Below, in pieces: positions 1 through 5,925 of a DNA stretch of 6,293 nt. The position numbers and the translations under genes are program-made. Under the pieces are notes generated by a model. The model had not been told where the DNA came from, ran no database searches, and saw only the letters and a program-made list of their open reading frames with translations. Numbering within the stretch: position 1 is the stretch's first letter; each line of letters opens with the position of its first letter. The DNA lies in assembly GCA_023386395.1 (NCBI GenBank), contig JAEWJV010000435.1:1-6293 (forward strand), written 5' to 3'. This stretch comes from Bacteroidota bacterium (lineage in GTDB: Bacteria > Bacteroidota > Bacteroidia > Chitinophagales > Chitinophagaceae).

Positions 1-1
1 C

Positions 2-487
2 ATTCATATTCCCCCCGCAGATTTCTGGATAACATCCAGCCAAACCAAAGGCATTGATAACATGCAAACTGCCTTTAACAGTATTTTCGGCCAGGGGCTT
101 TGGATTATACTCGGAAGCCTTACGGCATTCCTCATAAGCCAGTTGGTTGATGTAACGGTTTTCCATCGTATAAAACGCATAACAGGTGAAAAAAAAGTAT
201 GGCTGCGTGCAACAGGCTCCACCGTGGTTTCGCAGATTGTTGACAGCTTTATCGTATTAACCATCGCATTTAAATTGGGCGGAACGTGGACATGGCCGAT
301 GATCTTTGCTGTGGGCACTTTAAATTATATCTACAAATTTCTTATGGCCATCATTCTTACACCGGCACTCATTTGGGTTGAAAAAAGAATTGAGAAATAT
401 CTCGGCCATGAAACAGCCATGCGCATGAAAAAAGCGGCAATGGGAGAGCCAACAGATGGTTTTGAAAATATACCCACCGCAGGCTGA
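2..487 (+). CDS. yhhQ: Queuosine precursor transporter, YhhQ family (5'-truncated by window edge)
   Basis: The frame is open from base 2, so the true start lies off the left edge. An internal ATG at 62 is not the start, because the upstream codons (…PPADFW…) already match the family. The visible 161 residues hold three hydrophobic segments, at about residues 34-54, 76-92 and 100-123. Between the first two is the family signature: SQLVDVTVFHRIKR, then a Gly-Lys-Trp-Leu-Arg stretch, then ST-VVSQIVDSF, with paired Gln/Asp in each helix. Family knowledge: these inner-membrane proteins (about 220-240 residues) import queuosine precursors such as preQ0 or preQ1 for tRNA modification. The reading frame ends in tandem stops, TGA TAA (485-490). 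No other queuosine gene is visible, so the role rests on homology alone. The ligand actually transported cannot be read from the sequence. Confidence 0.92.
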   Translation: MHIPPADFWITSSQTKGIDNMQTAFNSIFGQGLWIILGSLTAFLISQLVDVTVFHRIKRITGEKKVWLRATGSTVVSQIVDSFIVLTIAFKLGGTWTWPMIFAVGTLNYIYKFLMAIILTPALIWVEKRIEKYLGHETAMRMKKAAMGEPTDGFENIPTAG

Positions 488-598
488 TAAGAGTTCTGTA
501 TTTAAAAATACCGCTATTCCATATCAAAAAACAATTGACAATATCATTTCACGCAATGATTGGTACAAGAATTGAAACCAGATGTATTAAAAATATTT

Positions 599-943
599 AT
601 GTCTACATTAGATGAAATGAACACACTCAGCCAGATACTGAATAAGTTAACCGTAAAAGGTTATGATAATGAATTCAGGTGGGCCAGCGAAGGTTTCGTT
701 GTTAATGATAAAATTTACAAACCTGAGGATTTAACTATTGTTAAAAGCTACCGTTTTGAAGGCGAGTCAGATCCTTCAGATACATCTGTATTATATTTAA
801 TTAAAACAAATGACGGGCTAATAGGTTACAGCATTGATGCTTATGGCGTTTACAGTAACCATGACGATGAAGAAGGTTATGACAATTTTATACGTCAAAT
901 ACCTGTAAAAGATAATGATGAACAATTGCTGTTTGAACTTTAA
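599..943 (+). CDS. Small Bacteroidota protein of the family often labelled phosphoribosylpyrophosphate synthetase; function unknown
   Basis: This is a 114-residue soluble protein with no signal peptide or membrane segment. From memory, it matches a family of about 100-residue Bacteroidota proteins that databases often call phosphoribosylpyrophosphate synthetase. Landmarks are an N-terminal helix running to Lys-Gly-Tyr (20-22), YRFEGESDPSDTSVLYLI at 51-68 and DAYGVY at 80-85. It is about a third the length of true PRPP synthetase and lacks any recognisable PRPP-binding loop, so that name should not be taken as function. The C-terminal tail (about 86-114) is acidic. I chose ATG 599. A TTG at 560 would add 13 residues, and ATG 617 would begin right at the family-like MNTLSQ stretch; both remain possible. 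It lies 111 bases after the transporter, and its TAA directly abuts the stop of the convergent downstream gene. Confidence 0.8.
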   Translation: MSTLDEMNTLSQILNKLTVKGYDNEFRWASEGFVVNDKIYKPEDLTIVKSYRFEGESDPSDTSVLYLIKTNDGLIGYSIDAYGVYSNHDDEEGYDNFIRQIPVKDNDEQLLFEL

Positions 944-1093
944 TCAGTGTTTCTTGAAATACTGAATTTCCTGTTCGTGTTTCTTTGCCGCTTCAAGTGT
1001 ATTGAAAGTGCCCAGGTTCCTGCGTTTGTTGGTTTTTGGGTCTTTCTTTTTTGAATATAACCTGTATTCGCCTGATTTTAATTTCCGTATCAT
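944..1093 (-). CDS. 49-residue basic conserved hypothetical protein
   Basis: The protein runs from MIRKLKSGEYRLYS to a QYFKKH end. It carries 15 Lys/Arg against 5 Asp/Glu, giving a strong positive charge. I recall near-identical small proteins (MIRKLKSGEYRLYSRKK…, LGTF-T-EAA-KHE-…, YFKRH) in diverse bacteria, all uncharacterised, which supports it being real. The predicted pattern is two or three short beta strands (about 8-30) followed by one helix (32-46). That resembles the arm-binding or AP2-like DNA-binding modules of integrases, but this is inference only. The ATG at 1093 fits the family start; the frame stays open upstream to 1156, but those residues overlap the divergent oxidase gene and look unlike the family. 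Its TGA stop is immediately next to the stop of the + strand gene ending at 943. Its start lies 33 bases from the divergent amine oxidase start. Confidence 0.78.
   Translation of the reverse strand: MIRKLKSGEYRLYSKKKDPKTNKRRNLGTFNTLEAAKKHEQEIQYFKKH
945..964. terminator. Hairpin at the convergent gene junction
   Basis: An inverted repeat pairs CAGTGTTTC (945-953) with GAAATACTG (956-964); the only imperfection can be a G-U wobble. It begins two bases after the + strand stop codon (941-943) and overlaps the last codons of the - strand gene. A hairpin there could act as a 3' end for the + strand gene. Neither side has a clean T tract (the + side continues AATTTCC), so a classical rho-independent terminator is doubtful, and the repeat may be a by-product of coding sequence. 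Confidence 0.3.
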
Positions 1094-1126
1094 AATTAAT
1101 ATTTTATAAAAAAGTTTACAATAGCC

Positions 1127-2428
1127 ATGCCATCTGCCAAAAATAATCATGCACAATCCGTTGTAATTGTTGGCGGCGGCGCAGCCGGCTTAATGACTGC
1201 TTTTGAATTATCGAAACATACAATAGCAGTAACCATTCTGGAGTCAAAACAAAGGCCCGGTGGCCGCATAGATACTTTATATGAGCATTCTTTTTCTCAA
1301 CCTGTTGAAACAGGGGCTGAATTTATTCATGGTGATGCGCCCATTACCTTGTCTTTATTGAATGAAGCCGGCATTTCTTATCATGCCGTTAATGACACAA
1401 TGGGCCGCATTGAAAACGGCGTGTTTAAGAATGAAAATAATTTCGAAGGGCATTGGGATTTATTAATGAAAGAGATGGCTTCACTGCAACAGGATATGCC
1501 TTTGGCTGAATTTATTAATACATATTTTGGAGAAGATAAATACGCGGAATTGAGATCATTTGTAATAAATTTTGCAGGTGGTTTTGACCTGGCAGATATT
1601 TCAAGAGCCAGCACCAAATCTTTATACCGTGAATGGAGTAAAGAAATGGGAACACAGTACAGGATTGATGGCGGGTATAAAAAATTAATAGATTTCCTGG
1701 AAACGAAATGCAGGGATAATGGTTGTGCTATTCATTTTTCCTGTTGCGCCAAAAAAATAAGCTGGCACAAAAACGAAATAAATGTGCTTTCTATGTGCAG
1801 CCGCCTGTTTAAAGCCATTAAAATTGTGCTTGCCGTGCCCATAAGTGTTTTGCAGGCCGGTGCGGGCAATTCTGATTACATAGAGTTTTCGCCTGCCATT
1901 CCTCAACACACGAAAGCCGCAAAAAACATAGGCTTTGGGGCGGTAATAAAAGTTATACTGGAGTTTCATGAAAATTTCTGGAAAACAAAAACCAAAGATG
2001 CCGGTATGATTTTTATGCAGCATGAAATTGTTCCAACCTGGTGGACGCAATCGCCGGTTGAGAACAATATTTTAACCGGCTGGATCGGGAATGAGAAAGC
2101 AAAATCTTTGCAGCATGAAACAGACGGGGCCATTCTTCACAAAGCCATTCAATCGCTGGCAAATAGCTTTAATGTGGCCGCAGAAAAACTTCATAAAAAT
2201 TTAAAGGCATATAAGATAGCCAATTGGTGCAAAGAACCGGATATTTACGGCGGCTATTCGTTCAGCACTGTGGAAAGTGCAATTGCCAAACATATTTTGC
2301 GGCAACCGATTGACGATACTATCTTTTTTTCCGGCGAAGCTTTGTTTGAAGGTTCGCCAGGCGCTACGGTTGAAGCAGCTTTAAGCAGTGGCAAAAAAAC
2401 AGCCGAAGCGGTTTTAAAAACGCTATAA
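1127..2428 (+). CDS. Flavin-containing amine oxidase (NAD(P)/FAD-dependent oxidoreductase)
   Basis: This is a 433-residue FAD enzyme of the monoamine/polyamine oxidase superfamily. An N-terminal Rossmann motif VVIVGGGAAGL (12-22) ends in Glu39, which would bind ribose. It is followed by RPGGR (43-47) and GAEFIHG (63-69), the usual flavin-binding segments. The region around VIKVILEF…FWKTK matches the MAO segment GSVIK…FWRKK that holds the catalytic lysine. The C-terminus carries ANWC (365-368), GGYS (375-378), LRQP, FFSGEA (400-405) and ATVEAALSSG (413-422), all in family order. Human MAO has Cys in its SGGC motif for covalent flavin; here that position is not Cys, so FAD is probably held non-covalently. 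There is no signal peptide, so it is likely cytoplasmic. The substrate (an amine, amino acid or other) is not predictable. The ATG at 1127 is the natural start, 11 residues before the first strand. The 33-base divergent gap means its promoter probably lies within the 944-1093 gene. Confidence 0.92.
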   Translation: MPSAKNNHAQSVVIVGGGAAGLMTAFELSKHTIAVTILESKQRPGGRIDTLYEHSFSQPVETGAEFIHGDAPITLSLLNEAGISYHAVNDTMGRIENGVFKNENNFEGHWDLLMKEMASLQQDMPLAEFINTYFGEDKYAELRSFVINFAGGFDLADISRASTKSLYREWSKEMGTQYRIDGGYKKLIDFLETKCRDNGCAIHFSCCAKKISWHKNEINVLSMCSRLFKAIKIVLAVPISVLQAGAGNSDYIEFSPAIPQHTKAAKNIGFGAVIKVILEFHENFWKTKTKDAGMIFMQHEIVPTWWTQSPVENNILTGWIGNEKAKSLQHETDGAILHKAIQSLANSFNVAAEKLHKNLKAYKIANWCKEPDIYGGYSFSTVESAIAKHILRQPIDDTIFFSGEALFEGSPGATVEAALSSGKKTAEAVLKTL

Positions 2429-2457
2429 AAGAGGCATAAAACTTTCAAATTAATTGT

Positions 2458-2643
2458 ATGGATAAATCGAAATCAGATAACGATCCTAAAAAAGAAAAGC
2501 CTTCACAAATACATTATGAAGATGAATTATTCACGCGTGAAAAATATCAATCAGATGAAATAGATTCTGATGGTTCCGCAAGTGCGTTTGATGAAACTGA
2601 AACAGTAGATGAAGATAATTTTGACAGGCTTTCTGAAAAATGA
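2458..2643 (+). CDS. 61-residue highly acidic hypothetical protein
   Basis: I do not recognise this protein. It starts at an ATG 29 bases after the amine oxidase stop, on the same strand, so co-transcription is likely. It has 20 Asp/Glu and 9 Lys/Arg among 61 residues. The N-terminal 15 residues are Lys/Ser/Asp-rich and the rest is acidic, with almost no hydrophobic core, so it is probably intrinsically disordered. No signal peptide, membrane segment or cysteine is present. Its reading frame is free of stops, its codon use looks like its neighbours', and nothing on the opposite strand claims the space. The low complexity makes this weaker than a homology-backed call. It could be a disordered accessory protein or a chance open frame. 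Confidence 0.58.
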   Translation: MDKSKSDNDPKKEKPSQIHYEDELFTREKYQSDEIDSDGSASAFDETETVDEDNFDRLSEK

Positions 2644-2661
2644 TTGGCTCAGTATTTATAT

Positions 2662-3813
2662 TTAATGTGCCTGCTTTATAAAATCCCTGAAAGCAACACC
2701 ATTCTCTTTAAGATTGCCGCTGGCATCCTGCAAGGCAACCGCTTTACCTGAACCTTCAGTTCCGCCGTCTGCACTGTAAAAAATGCCATAGGCTAGCCCT
2801 GCATTGCGCACTGTATGCAATATGTTTTTCACCAATTCCGGTGAGGGTTGTAATACGCCAAATTCATTTGACATAACCTGCTTCCCTGTGGCTGTTTTAA
2901 TATAATCTGCCACAAAAGCAAATATTGCCGGATCAAACGCTGCATCGCCTCCCTTGCCCCTCATTTTTACAGGCTCATACCAGTGAAAATTTACATAATC
3001 AAGATCAAGTGTTTTATAGGCTGCCAGTATCTTTCTTCCAAATTCAATCTGGCGCTGAATCATTTTATTATTTGTATTCTGTACCCGCTGCACCAGCGCC
3101 GGCGGTGCTGCCTTTGTTACAAAATCCATAGCTTCTTTTTTCCTGCCTTTTTGCATTAGGTCATCATAAACAATAAGGCAAACTTCCCTTACTGTGAGGC
3201 CACCATTGGTAACTTTTATCCCTCGTTTATGCGCTATATCAATCGCAGTTTTAAGTTCCGTTAAATAATCTTCCGCAGAGCCTGTGTGGTATAGAGGATT
3301 GTCTTCTTCATTTTCAACTACGAGCACTTCGGGTTTATATTTATCAAGAATTGAATTGAGTGCATTGCTGTAAGCAGCCATATCTGTGGGAAAAGGCACC
3401 GGGTCATGATCACCTACCGCATTGCGGGGAACAGCATAATTTACATTCAACAAAAATTTTAAACCTGCGGCTGTATAAGCATCACAGGCATTGCTGCTGC
3501 CATTCCATGTTTTTATATCAATTTTTGCCCTTGTATAATTTACGCCCAGGGCTTTTACTATCTGCGCCTGTCTTTCCGGTGGGATATTCCTGCCGCCCGA
3601 TTTGGCAACCATTACGCCAAACCTGGTAGCCAGTGAAGAAGAAGTGTCGCCCGCAGTTACAGCAACATCTTTTGCAGCAACACTTTCATTGTTTGAAGCG
3701 GAATCTTTTGTTTGTGCCTGCTTTTGTTCTACAGGCATATTAGACCTGTTTGCCAATCTGCAATTAACATTCAGTAATAAGAGGAGTAAGGGAAATAAAA
3801 CCTGCATCTTCAT
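2662..3813 (-). CDS. Secreted or lipid-anchored glycoside hydrolase clan A-like (TIM barrel) protein
   Basis: The protein has 383 residues from ATG 3813. A GTG at 3828 would add five residues, but the ATG is preceded by A-rich sequence as in its neighbours. A hydrophobic signal segment (about 4-15) leads to LNVNC with Cys18. This may be a lipoprotein site, although Asn before Cys is atypical. An Ala/Ser/Gln-rich linker runs to about residue 60, followed by a barrel-like domain beginning RFGVMVAKSGG. Clan A-like marks are a Val-Glu-Asn-Glu strand end (N168-E169, candidate acid/base), FHWYEP (H277-W278-Y279) and SNEFG (E317, candidate nucleophile), then an aromatic strand GIFYSADGG near 342-350. 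The two Glu lie 148 residues apart, as is usual for retaining clan A enzymes. I cannot assign a GH family or a sugar substrate. No SusC/SusD-like genes are nearby, so it is not visibly part of a polysaccharide utilisation locus. Confidence 0.82.
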   Translation of the reverse strand: MKMQVLFPLLLLLLNVNCRLANRSNMPVEQKQAQTKDSASNNESVAAKDVAVTAGDTSSSLATRFGVMVAKSGGRNIPPERQAQIVKALGVNYTRAKIDIKTWNGSSNACDAYTAAGLKFLLNVNYAVPRNAVGDHDPVPFPTDMAAYSNALNSILDKYKPEVLVVENEEDNPLYHTGSAEDYLTELKTAIDIAHKRGIKVTNGGLTVREVCLIVYDDLMQKGRKKEAMDFVTKAAPPALVQRVQNTNNKMIQRQIEFGRKILAAYKTLDLDYVNFHWYEPVKMRGKGGDAAFDPAIFAFVADYIKTATGKQVMSNEFGVLQPSPELVKNILHTVRNAGLAYGIFYSADGGTEGSGKAVALQDASGNLKENGVAFRDFIKQAH

Positions 3814-3856
3814 AAGTTTTGTTTTCACGAATTAAATATCCGGTACAATTTACTGC

Positions 3857-3864
3857 CAAACCTA
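3857..3864 (-). promoter_or_regulatory. Candidate Bacteroidota -7 promoter element for the glycosidase-like gene
   Basis: Read on the - strand this is TAGGTTTG, a perfect match to the Bacteroidota -7 consensus TAnnTTTG. It lies 43 bases before ATG 3813, which would leave a short 5' leader of roughly 35-40 bases. A good -33 TTG at the expected spacing is absent, so the call rests on one element only. Confidence 0.35.
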
Positions 3865-3930
3865 AGCCAAAAATTTTCATTGTTTTTCTGGTGTTGATAA
3901 TGGCGGGAAAGAAAGGCTGTAACATTTTGG

Positions 3931-3960
3931 GCCGTTAATCGTTAAACGGCTTTTATTATA
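3931..3960 (+). terminator. Hairpin followed by T-rich tract upstream of pdxJ
   Basis: GCCGTT (3931-3936) pairs with AACGGC (3945-3950) across an 8-base loop, and TTTTATTATA follows at once. On the + strand this has the shape of a weak rho-independent terminator. No annotated + strand gene lies upstream in the gap, so it could be an attenuator in a long pdxJ leader, the end of an unseen small transcript, or simply a protein-binding dyad. Read on the - strand it lacks a T tract. Confidence 0.35.
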
Positions 3961-4170
3961 GTGTGAACGTCACAATTTTTATTTGTATTTCAACAAATGG
4001 TTAAGCAACAAAAGGTAATAATATTTTTATTTTTAAACAGGCAGGGTGGTTCACTATCGTTAAAGAGAAATTAAAAAACTATATTCGATACCTGAATGAA
4101 CTACACCGTCGTTATTTAGCTGTCCCATCTTAACCATTACTTTATCTGTTAATTTAAATATCTTGTAACC

Positions 4171-4908
4171 ATGACTAAATTAAGCGTGAACATCAACAAA
4201 ATTGCCACTTTACGTAATAGCCGCGGCGGCAATAATCCCGATGTTGTTCAGGCCGCAATTGATGCGCAAAAATTCGGTGCGGAAGGCATTACAGTGCATC
4301 CAAGACCCGATGAACGCCACATTCGCTATGACGATGTACGAAAGATAAAAAAGATTATTACCACAGAATTTAATATTGAAGGCAATCCGCAGGAAGAAAA
4401 ATTTGTGCAGCTGGTTCTGGAAACAAAACCCACACAGGTTACACTGGTGCCTGATGCTTTATCACAGGTTACAAGTAATCATGGCTGGGATACGATTGCG
4501 TACAAACAATATTTGAAAGATATAATTGCCGTGTTTAAAAATGCACGCATACGCACATCAATTTTTGTTGATCCTAAAATTGAAATGATTGAAGCTGCAG
4601 CCGAAACCGGCACGGACCGAGTGGAGTTATATACCGAAGCTTATGCACATAATTATGAAACCAATAAAGAAGAAGCTATAGCGTCTTATCTCGCAGCAGC
4701 GGTAGCAGCCCGCGAAATGAACATTGGCTTAAATGCCGGGCATGACCTTGATCTTAAAAACCTGCATTATCTCATCCGTAATATTTCATGGATAGACGAA
4801 GTAAGTATTGGCCATGCACTCATTTGCGATGCTATTTATTTTGGTTTTGAAAACACTATCCAGCTATATAAACGCCAGCTTGCATTGCCTGAAGGCAATT
4901 TGTTTTAA
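4171..4908 (+). CDS. pdxJ: Pyridoxine 5'-phosphate synthase
   Basis: This is a complete 245-residue enzyme. It condenses 1-deoxy-D-xylulose 5-phosphate with 3-amino-2-oxopropyl phosphate to pyridoxine 5'-phosphate, the last ring-forming step of DXP-dependent vitamin B6 synthesis in the cytoplasm. It is a TIM barrel with family motifs in order: LSVNINKIATLRNSRGG (4-20), GITVHPRPDERHI (39-51) with His43 and Arg45, FNIEGNP with Glu70, TLVPD (91-95), the EVSIGHALI segment (210-218) with His215, and LNAGHDL with His191. These correspond to the E. coli active-site residues His45, Glu72 and His193 and to the phosphate-binding regions. E. coli has VNIDHIATLRN where this protein has VNINKIATLRN; I believe the Asn-Lys form is normal for Bacteroidota. 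pdxA is not adjacent. The gene stands alone between two divergent or convergent neighbours, so it is probably monocistronic. Confidence 0.97.
   Translation: MTKLSVNINKIATLRNSRGGNNPDVVQAAIDAQKFGAEGITVHPRPDERHIRYDDVRKIKKIITTEFNIEGNPQEEKFVQLVLETKPTQVTLVPDALSQVTSNHGWDTIAYKQYLKDIIAVFKNARIRTSIFVDPKIEMIEAAAETGTDRVELYTEAYAHNYETNKEEAIASYLAAAVAAREMNIGLNAGHDLDLKNLHYLIRNISWIDEVSIGHALICDAIYFGFENTIQLYKRQLALPEGNLF
4884..4908 (+). terminator. Terminator-like hairpin inside the 3' end of pdxJ
   Basis: ATTGCC (4884-4889) and GGCAAT (4894-4899) form a perfect 6-bp stem with a TGAA loop, followed by TTGTTTTAA, which contains the stop codon. This is the shape of a rho-independent terminator on the + strand. It is placed entirely within the final codons of pdxJ, which fits the 12-base gap to the convergent gene. 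On the - strand there is no T tract after the stem. Confidence 0.5.
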
Positions 4909-4920
4909 TACTAATATTAT

Positions 4921-5766
4921 TTATTTCATTCTTGCTTTAATAAAAGCTATGGCTTTTACGTAGGCATCTGCTGTAGCTTCTTTATTATAACTGGGATTGC
5001 TCGGGTTAGCAAATGCATGCACTGCATCATATTCATAAGCAGTAAGATTTTTACCGGCGGCTTTCATATTTGTTTTAAATTCTTCAACCGCTGCCGGCGT
5101 TATGCCGCCATCTTTTTTGGCAAAAAAACCTATTACATCACAATGCAGTTTCTTTAATATGTTCACATCTTTTTCAGGCATTCCATAATACATAATGCAA
5201 CCTTCAACATTGCTGCCGCCAAGCAATGCTGCCTGCAGGCTCCAGCCACCACCAAAGCACCAGCCAATAGTAAAAACCTGTGCATTTGAACCAACATAAT
5301 TATAGGCGCCTCTAATAATATTTACTGCCCGGTCTGTTTTTACAGCCTGCACCAGTTTGCGGGCTTCATCGGGTGTTGTGGCAATTTGTTTATCGTATAA
5401 ATCAATAGCAATGGCGTTAACGCCAAGCTCATTGGCTAATTTTTCGGTTTCCTGTTTTATATAATCATTCAGCCCCCACCATTCCTGGAAAACAAAAATG
5501 TAATAGTTTGTAGGCTTCGGTGCTTTAACTATCCATCCATGGGCATCGGTACCATCAGCCGCTTTAAAATTTATATCAGCGCCATTGGCAGTTTTGTAAT
5601 TAAAAGGCAACGGCGCGTCATGCTGCATTACAAAACTTTTATCATTGGCCAGCAGCGCAAATTGTTCTGTTGCGTTAGCTGCCGGGCAGCAGGCTGCCGG
5701 TTTTTTTTGTGCATTGGCCGAAATAAAACATATCATCAGCACAAAAAATAATAATTGCTTTTGCAT
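4921..5766 (-). CDS. Secreted dienelactone hydrolase family protein
   Basis: This is a 281-residue alpha/beta hydrolase. I chose ATG 5766 because it gives a proper signal peptide, MQKQLLFFVLMICFISANAQ, with predicted cleavage after Ala19. A longer frame to 5805 would bury that signal. Dienelactone hydrolase marks are QEWWGLN (94-100, with Glu95 in the usual oxyanion/gating position), the nucleophile elbow GWCFGGG with Cys170, Asp219 in AKKDGG, and His250 in AVHAFANPS, forming a Cys-Asp-His triad. Family knowledge: such enzymes hydrolyse dienelactone or other esters and lactones; the natural substrate of secreted Bacteroidota members is not known to me. Just after the predicted cleavage site is a Cys-Cys-Pro motif (26-28), then a linker ATEQFALLANDKSF that I recall in related Bacteroidota proteins. 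No aromatic-degradation genes are nearby, so a catabolic role is unsupported. Confidence 0.92.
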   Translation of the reverse strand: MQKQLLFFVLMICFISANAQKKPAACCPAANATEQFALLANDKSFVMQHDAPLPFNYKTANGADINFKAADGTDAHGWIVKAPKPTNYYIFVFQEWWGLNDYIKQETEKLANELGVNAIAIDLYDKQIATTPDEARKLVQAVKTDRAVNIIRGAYNYVGSNAQVFTIGWCFGGGWSLQAALLGGSNVEGCIMYYGMPEKDVNILKKLHCDVIGFFAKKDGGITPAAVEEFKTNMKAAGKNLTAYEYDAVHAFANPSNPSYNKEATADAYVKAIAFIKARMK

Positions 5767-5925
5767 AGCGATGAATTTAATTTCTGAAATAACACTTACA
5801 AGCACAAGTTAAATAATAAGTTTTAACGATTATTAATCAAACATGCGGGTGAAACGCTGTTATCGCTATAAAATTTAATAACCTTTGAAATAGTTTCTTT
5901 TAATTTCGATTGTTTATTGAACAGC

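Larger units (their letters stand above)
3814..4170. other. 357-base intergenic region between divergent genes, with three short dyads
   Basis: No convincing gene is present. This is the shared upstream region of the glycosidase-like gene (- strand) and pdxJ (+ strand). It contains three inverted repeats: 3931-3950 (GCCGTT/AACGGC), 3962-3974 (TGTGA, 3 bases, TCACA) and 3981-3998 (ATTTGT, 6 bases, ACAAAT). Two copies of ATCGTTAAA occur (3938-3946 and 4056-4064). A perfect TAnnTTTG element sits on the - strand at 3857-3864. From 4010 to 4170 the sequence is AT-rich without clear structure. No Shine-Dalgarno motif precedes pdxJ, as is usual for Bacteroidota. No known riboswitch was recognised by eye. 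Confidence 0.7.

Noticed and set aside
4..318. Open frame on the - strand opposite the transporter gene
   Set aside because: It lies antisense to a well-supported membrane transporter and its translation has no recognisable family features. The same applies to the long opposite-strand frames within the amine oxidase, glycosidase-like and dienelactone hydrolase genes.
535..540. TTGACA resembling a sigma-70 -35 box upstream of the 599 gene
   Set aside because: Bacteroidota primary promoters use TTG/TAnnTTTG, and no matching -7 element or TATAAT lies at suitable spacing downstream.
560..598. TTG at 560 as the start of the small Bacteroidota protein
   Set aside because: The extra 13 residues do not fit the remembered family N-terminus, and an ATG at 599 is available. 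It is not excluded.
1094..1156. Longer start for the 49-residue basic protein, extending to 1156
   Set aside because: The extension overlaps the oxidase start, reads MCMIIFGRWHGYCKLF…, unlike the family, and the family begins at MIRKLKSG.
2407..2424. AGCG…CGCT dyad at the end of the amine oxidase gene as a terminator
   Set aside because: The 4-bp arms flank an almost loopless A/T palindrome, no T tract follows, and a same-strand gene begins 33 bases later.
3962..3974. TGTGA-ACG-TCACA as a CRP/FNR-type binding site
   Set aside because: Classical CRP sites have a 6-base spacer between these half-sites. Here it is 3, so the motif is reported only as a dyad.
5767..5925. Promoter elements for obg and the dienelactone hydrolase gene
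   Set aside because: Partial matches such as TAATTTCG (5901-5908) and TAACCTTTG (5879-5887) have a mismatch, an extra base or wrong -33 spacing, so no feature was called.
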